DNA from: an uncultured Saprospiraceae bacterium
GTDB taxonomy: Bacteria; Bacteroidota; Bacteroidia; Chitinophagales; Saprospiraceae
Length of the DNA: 64,000 nt
Assembly: GCA_937941765.1 (NCBI GenBank)
Contig: CALDGQ010000024.1
Coordinates: forward strand, 29,699 to 93,698
Direction of reading: 5' to 3'
Positions 61,982-64,000 of this stretch are shown here, in pieces. The notes beneath the pieces were generated by a model. That model ran no database searches, had not been told where the DNA came from, and worked only from the letters and a program-made list of their open reading frames with translations. The position numbers and the translations under genes are program-made. The stretch's first letter is position 1. Each line of letters begins with the position of its first letter.

Positions 61982-63013
61982 ATGAAATTTATCATCTATT
62001 TTTTGTGCTCGTTTTTTGCAATTGTTTCTTATGCAAATTGGGAAATAAAAGCCGATTCAGAATATATCTTGACAGATACGGATTCGGTATCATCGATTCT
62101 TGAAAAATTGGGAGACCGTCCTGTCAATCACAAATTGGATAGGAATAAAAAAAATGTTTCTGCTGAAGTAGGTAGAGATCTTATTTTTAATGGTTTTTCA
62201 AAAATCAAAGGACAAAAGAAAGCGAAGCAGCAAAGTAAACACTTTGTTTGCACTTCTTGCCACAATACCAAGATTGAAGATCCAAATTTAGCGATCTCAG
62301 ATCCTCAAGCTAGGTTAGAATATGTTGTTAGAAATGATATGCCTTTTTTACAAGGAACTACTTTATATGGTGCGGTCAATCGAACTACATTTTATAATGG
62401 TGATTATGATAAAAAATATGGCAAGCTGGTCGATAAAGCAAGACACAATTTAAGAGAAGCCATTCAACTTTGCGCGGTAGAATGTGCACAAGGTCGAAAA
62501 CTAAAGTCTTGGGAAATAGAATCTATCCTCGCTTTTTTATGGGAAAATGAATTTCAATTAGCTGATTTGAATTTGTCACCAACTCAAAGAGTTACGGTTC
62601 AAAATGCGTTGAACGGAAAGGCAAATGAAGAGAAAGCTATCAAGATATTAAAATCAGCTTATCTACAAGGTTCACCAGCTACCTTTAATTACCCACCACC
62701 TGATCGTAAAATGGGTGCCAAATTAAAAGGAAATCCTGAAAATGGAAAGTTGATTTACGATTATAGTTGTAAACATTGCCATGCAGATGAAGCGTATTCT
62801 TTTTTCAAGTTGGATGATGAAAAAATTACGTTCGACCATTTGAATAAACACTTTTCTAGATATACGCGTTACTCCGTTTATCAAGTTGCTAGATTTGGTA
62901 CACCAGTAATGAACGGGAAAAAAGCTTATATGCCACAATATACAGCCGAGCGGATGAGTGATCAGCAGTTGGAAGATTTGCGGGCTTATGTGAAGGAGCG
63001 GAGTGATTTATGA
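61982..63013 (+). CDS. Periplasmic dihaem cytochrome c
   Basis: The 343-residue protein has a signal peptide (MKFIIYFLCSFFAIVSYA) and two haem motifs, CTSCH (about residue 95-99) and CKHCH (about 261-265), each in a cytochrome c domain. Late Met residues (GTPVMNGKKAYMPQ) could be axial ligands. It is the third gene of the cytochrome/DUF5777 operon. Redox partner unknown; terminal oxidase or nitrogen genes are not in the window. Confidence 0.9.
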   Translation: MKFIIYFLCSFFAIVSYANWEIKADSEYILTDTDSVSSILEKLGDRPVNHKLDRNKKNVSAEVGRDLIFNGFSKIKGQKKAKQQSKHFVCTSCHNTKIEDPNLAISDPQARLEYVVRNDMPFLQGTTLYGAVNRTTFYNGDYDKKYGKLVDKARHNLREAIQLCAVECAQGRKLKSWEIESILAFLWENEFQLADLNLSPTQRVTVQNALNGKANEEKAIKILKSAYLQGSPATFNYPPPDRKMGAKLKGNPENGKLIYDYSCKHCHADEAYSFFKLDDEKITFDHLNKHFSRYTRYSVYQVARFGTPVMNGKKAYMPQYTAERMSDQQLEDLRAYVKERSDL

Positions 63014-63020
63014 TAATTTT

Positions 63021-63064
63021 CAAATACCGTAGGGTGTTTCAATGAAACGTCCCTACGGTATTTG
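63021..63064 (+). terminator. Perfect 14-bp hairpin after the cytochrome operon
   Basis: caaataccgtaggg and ccctacggtatttg pair perfectly around 16 nt that contain a smaller tgtttc/gaaac pairing. No T-run follows, so it may instead be a repeat or a 3'-end stabilising stem. Confidence 0.7.
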
Positions 63065-63065
63065 A

Positions 63066-63180
63066 ATGTATGATGTATGATATGATCGTTAGGTCGTGTG
63101 CACACATTTGGCTCGCGTAACAAGATCCTATCATAAATCATACATCATATAATCATACATCACAAATAATCATACATCAA
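63066..63180. repeat. ATGTATGAT-bordered repeat
   Basis: Starts tgtatgatgtatgatatgatc and ends with repeated atcatacatca units, with about 50 nt between. The ends match the repeat at 33.26-33.44 kb. Confidence 0.65.
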
Positions 63181-63773
63181 GAAATTTCCCACCCATATTT
63201 CTCCCAATCTTCCTCAAAATCAATATCCGATAGAGTAGGTAGTTGAAAAAAACTGCAACCCAAAAATTTTATAATATCAGTTGTTTCTGCAAATACAGTT
63301 TCCGTACTCCAATTGATATTTTCAAAAACTTGCGGTAAAAATTTATTCATTCCTAACAAATAGTAGCCGCCATCCATTGCTGGGCCAATTACAAAATCGT
63401 GATGGTCTAATTTATCAAAAGCTGTCTGAACAATCTTCGTTGTAAGACTTGCGCAGTCACTACCAATGATTACAACTTTATTGTTATAATGAAAAGCAGT
63501 TTCAAAAGCTTTGGTGATTCTAGTCCCAAGATCACCATTGGGTTGTTGACCTTTTGTGAAAAATTCATTAGGCCAATCATCATTGTAATTAACATAATCG
63601 CTATAAAATAAAAATCGCTCTGTCTCTATTGACAAAGCGATATCTCTGGTAAAAGCCATTAAGGCTTTATAGATTTTTAGAGCTTTATCGTTACCTGCTG
63701 TTTTGGCGATTCGGGTTTTGACTTTGCCAGCTACAGGGTTTTTTATGAAAGTTATTATTGCGTTTTTTTTGAT
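63177..63773 (-). CDS. TIGR04282-family glycosyltransferase (DUF2064), start codon ATC or frame-shifted
   Basis: The first ATG (63659) would give only 160 residues, but the same frame continues upstream through KNAIITFIKNPVAGKVKTRI, the conserved family N-terminus, giving about 198 residues from an ATC at 63773-63771. The body has VIIGSDCASLTTKIV, FVIGPAMDGGYYLLGM and NINWSTETVFAETT as expected. No ATG, GTG or TTG is in frame before a stop at about 63800. A poly-A tract lies there, so either a rare AUC start or an indel is present. Family members are nucleotidyl/glycosyl transferases found with arsenosugar pathways. Confidence 0.72.
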   Translation of the reverse strand: MKKNAIITFIKNPVAGKVKTRIAKTAGNDKALKIYKALMAFTRDIALSIETERFLFYSDYVNYNDDWPNEFFTKGQQPNGDLGTRITKAFETAFHYNNKVVIIGSDCASLTTKIVQTAFDKLDHHDFVIGPAMDGGYYLLGMNKFLPQVFENINWSTETVFAETTDIIKFLGCSFFQLPTLSDIDFEEDWEKYGWEIS

Positions 63774-63804
63774 GGTGTTGTTTTTTTTATTTGATCCTCA
63801 TTTT

Positions 63805-63876
63805 GATCCATCCTCTAATCCTGCGGATAGGCCCTTATCTTTTTAAAACCTTTTTAAAAAGGAAGGGGAGCGGGTG
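63805..63876. repeat. Rearranged relative of the GATCCATCC repeat
   Basis: gatccatcctctaatcc and gcggataggccctt match, in reverse complement, the right half of the repeat at 53818-53968; the middle is altered and ends in ccttttt-aaaaagg arms. Confidence 0.75.
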
Positions 63877-63883
63877 AGTATGT

Positions 63884-64000
63884 CAGACTGTGCGAAAATT
63901 CCCAAAGCAAAGAGGTTAGAAACCTTTTGCTCGAATACCGTGTGTGTTACGAGATGAAGGTTTCTAACCTCTCATCTCGAACGAGTATTTTCGCACAGTC
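63884..64000. repeat. Second copy of the R3 inner palindrome, cut by the window edge
   Basis: Starts cagactgtgcgaaaa, has gaggttagaaacct and aggtttctaacctc inner arms, and ends ttttcgcacagtc at the window edge. This is the same family as 7827-7957, with a different loop sequence. Confidence 0.88.

Noticed and set aside
1..64000. CRISPR array, IS element, prophage or rRNA operon
   Set aside because: No regularly spaced direct repeats, transposase, integrase, phage structural genes or rRNA sequence were seen. The repeats present are palindromes with irregular distribution.

Overview
The window is AT-rich and looks chromosomal, from a gliding-type Bacteroidota bacterium, most likely in or near the Saprospiria (inference, no search run). 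The evidence is a type IX secretion (T9SS) set (PorP/SprF, GldK, GldL, GldM, GldN), proteins with C-terminal T9SS sorting domains of both types, DUF6702/HupE and DUF5777 families typical of the phylum, weak or absent Shine-Dalgarno sites and TAnnTTTG-type promoter boxes. No rRNA operon, CRISPR array, complete IS or prophage is visible.

Layout. 0-6 kb: 5' end of a cysteine desulfurase gene, methylmalonyl-CoA mutase small subunit and its MeaB chaperone, a TPR-like protein, a saccharopine-dehydrogenase-family enzyme and a cytochrome c. 6-11 kb: a ParDE-type toxin-antitoxin pair, a peptidoglycan-binding protein and uvrA, separated by palindromic repeats. 11.4-18.7 kb: an accessory stretch with two ECF-like sigma factors, a soluble zinc anti-sigma-like protein, DUF2188, a DUF4365 nuclease-like protein, a two-gene HExxH protein plus EACC1-like module, an HU-like protein, and a 61-bp decayed copy of part of hemB at its left side. 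18.7-30.6 kb: hemB, yidD, DUF6702, HupE, a secreted metalloprotease, ahcY, beta-oxidation fadA/fadJ and a type-B T9SS substrate. 30.6-38.5 kb: recG, rbfA, a metal ABC permease fused to a DtxR/MntR regulator with a perfect 24-bp palindromic operator candidate, ppx/gppA, envelope proteins and an MBL hydrolase. 38.8-51.5 kb: porP/sprF, gldKLMN, then a trehalose synthesis gene (otsA-otsB fusion) divergent from a GH15 gene, then second copies of gldN and gldM in reversed order. 52-54.6 kb: an 18-member tRNA array on the + strand with several structurally odd members, including a tRNA-Glu gene whose T-loop is split by a 28-nt hairpin. 54.7-64 kb: a three-gene glycosyltransferase operon, a lipoprotein, a bacilliredoxin, a cytochrome/DUF5777 operon and a TIGR04282-like glycosyltransferase gene that lacks an ATG start.

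A recurring theme is families of nested palindromic intergenic repeats. In one place (7.8-8.0 kb) a 131-bp palindrome has inserted, with an apparent ACGT duplication, into another palindrome whose uninterrupted relative is at 6.25 kb; a second copy of the inserted family runs off the right edge of the window. These look like small non-autonomous mobile elements and are a strong candidate for something undescribed, together with the odd tRNA array, the HExxH/EACC1 module and the duplicated T9SS motor genes.
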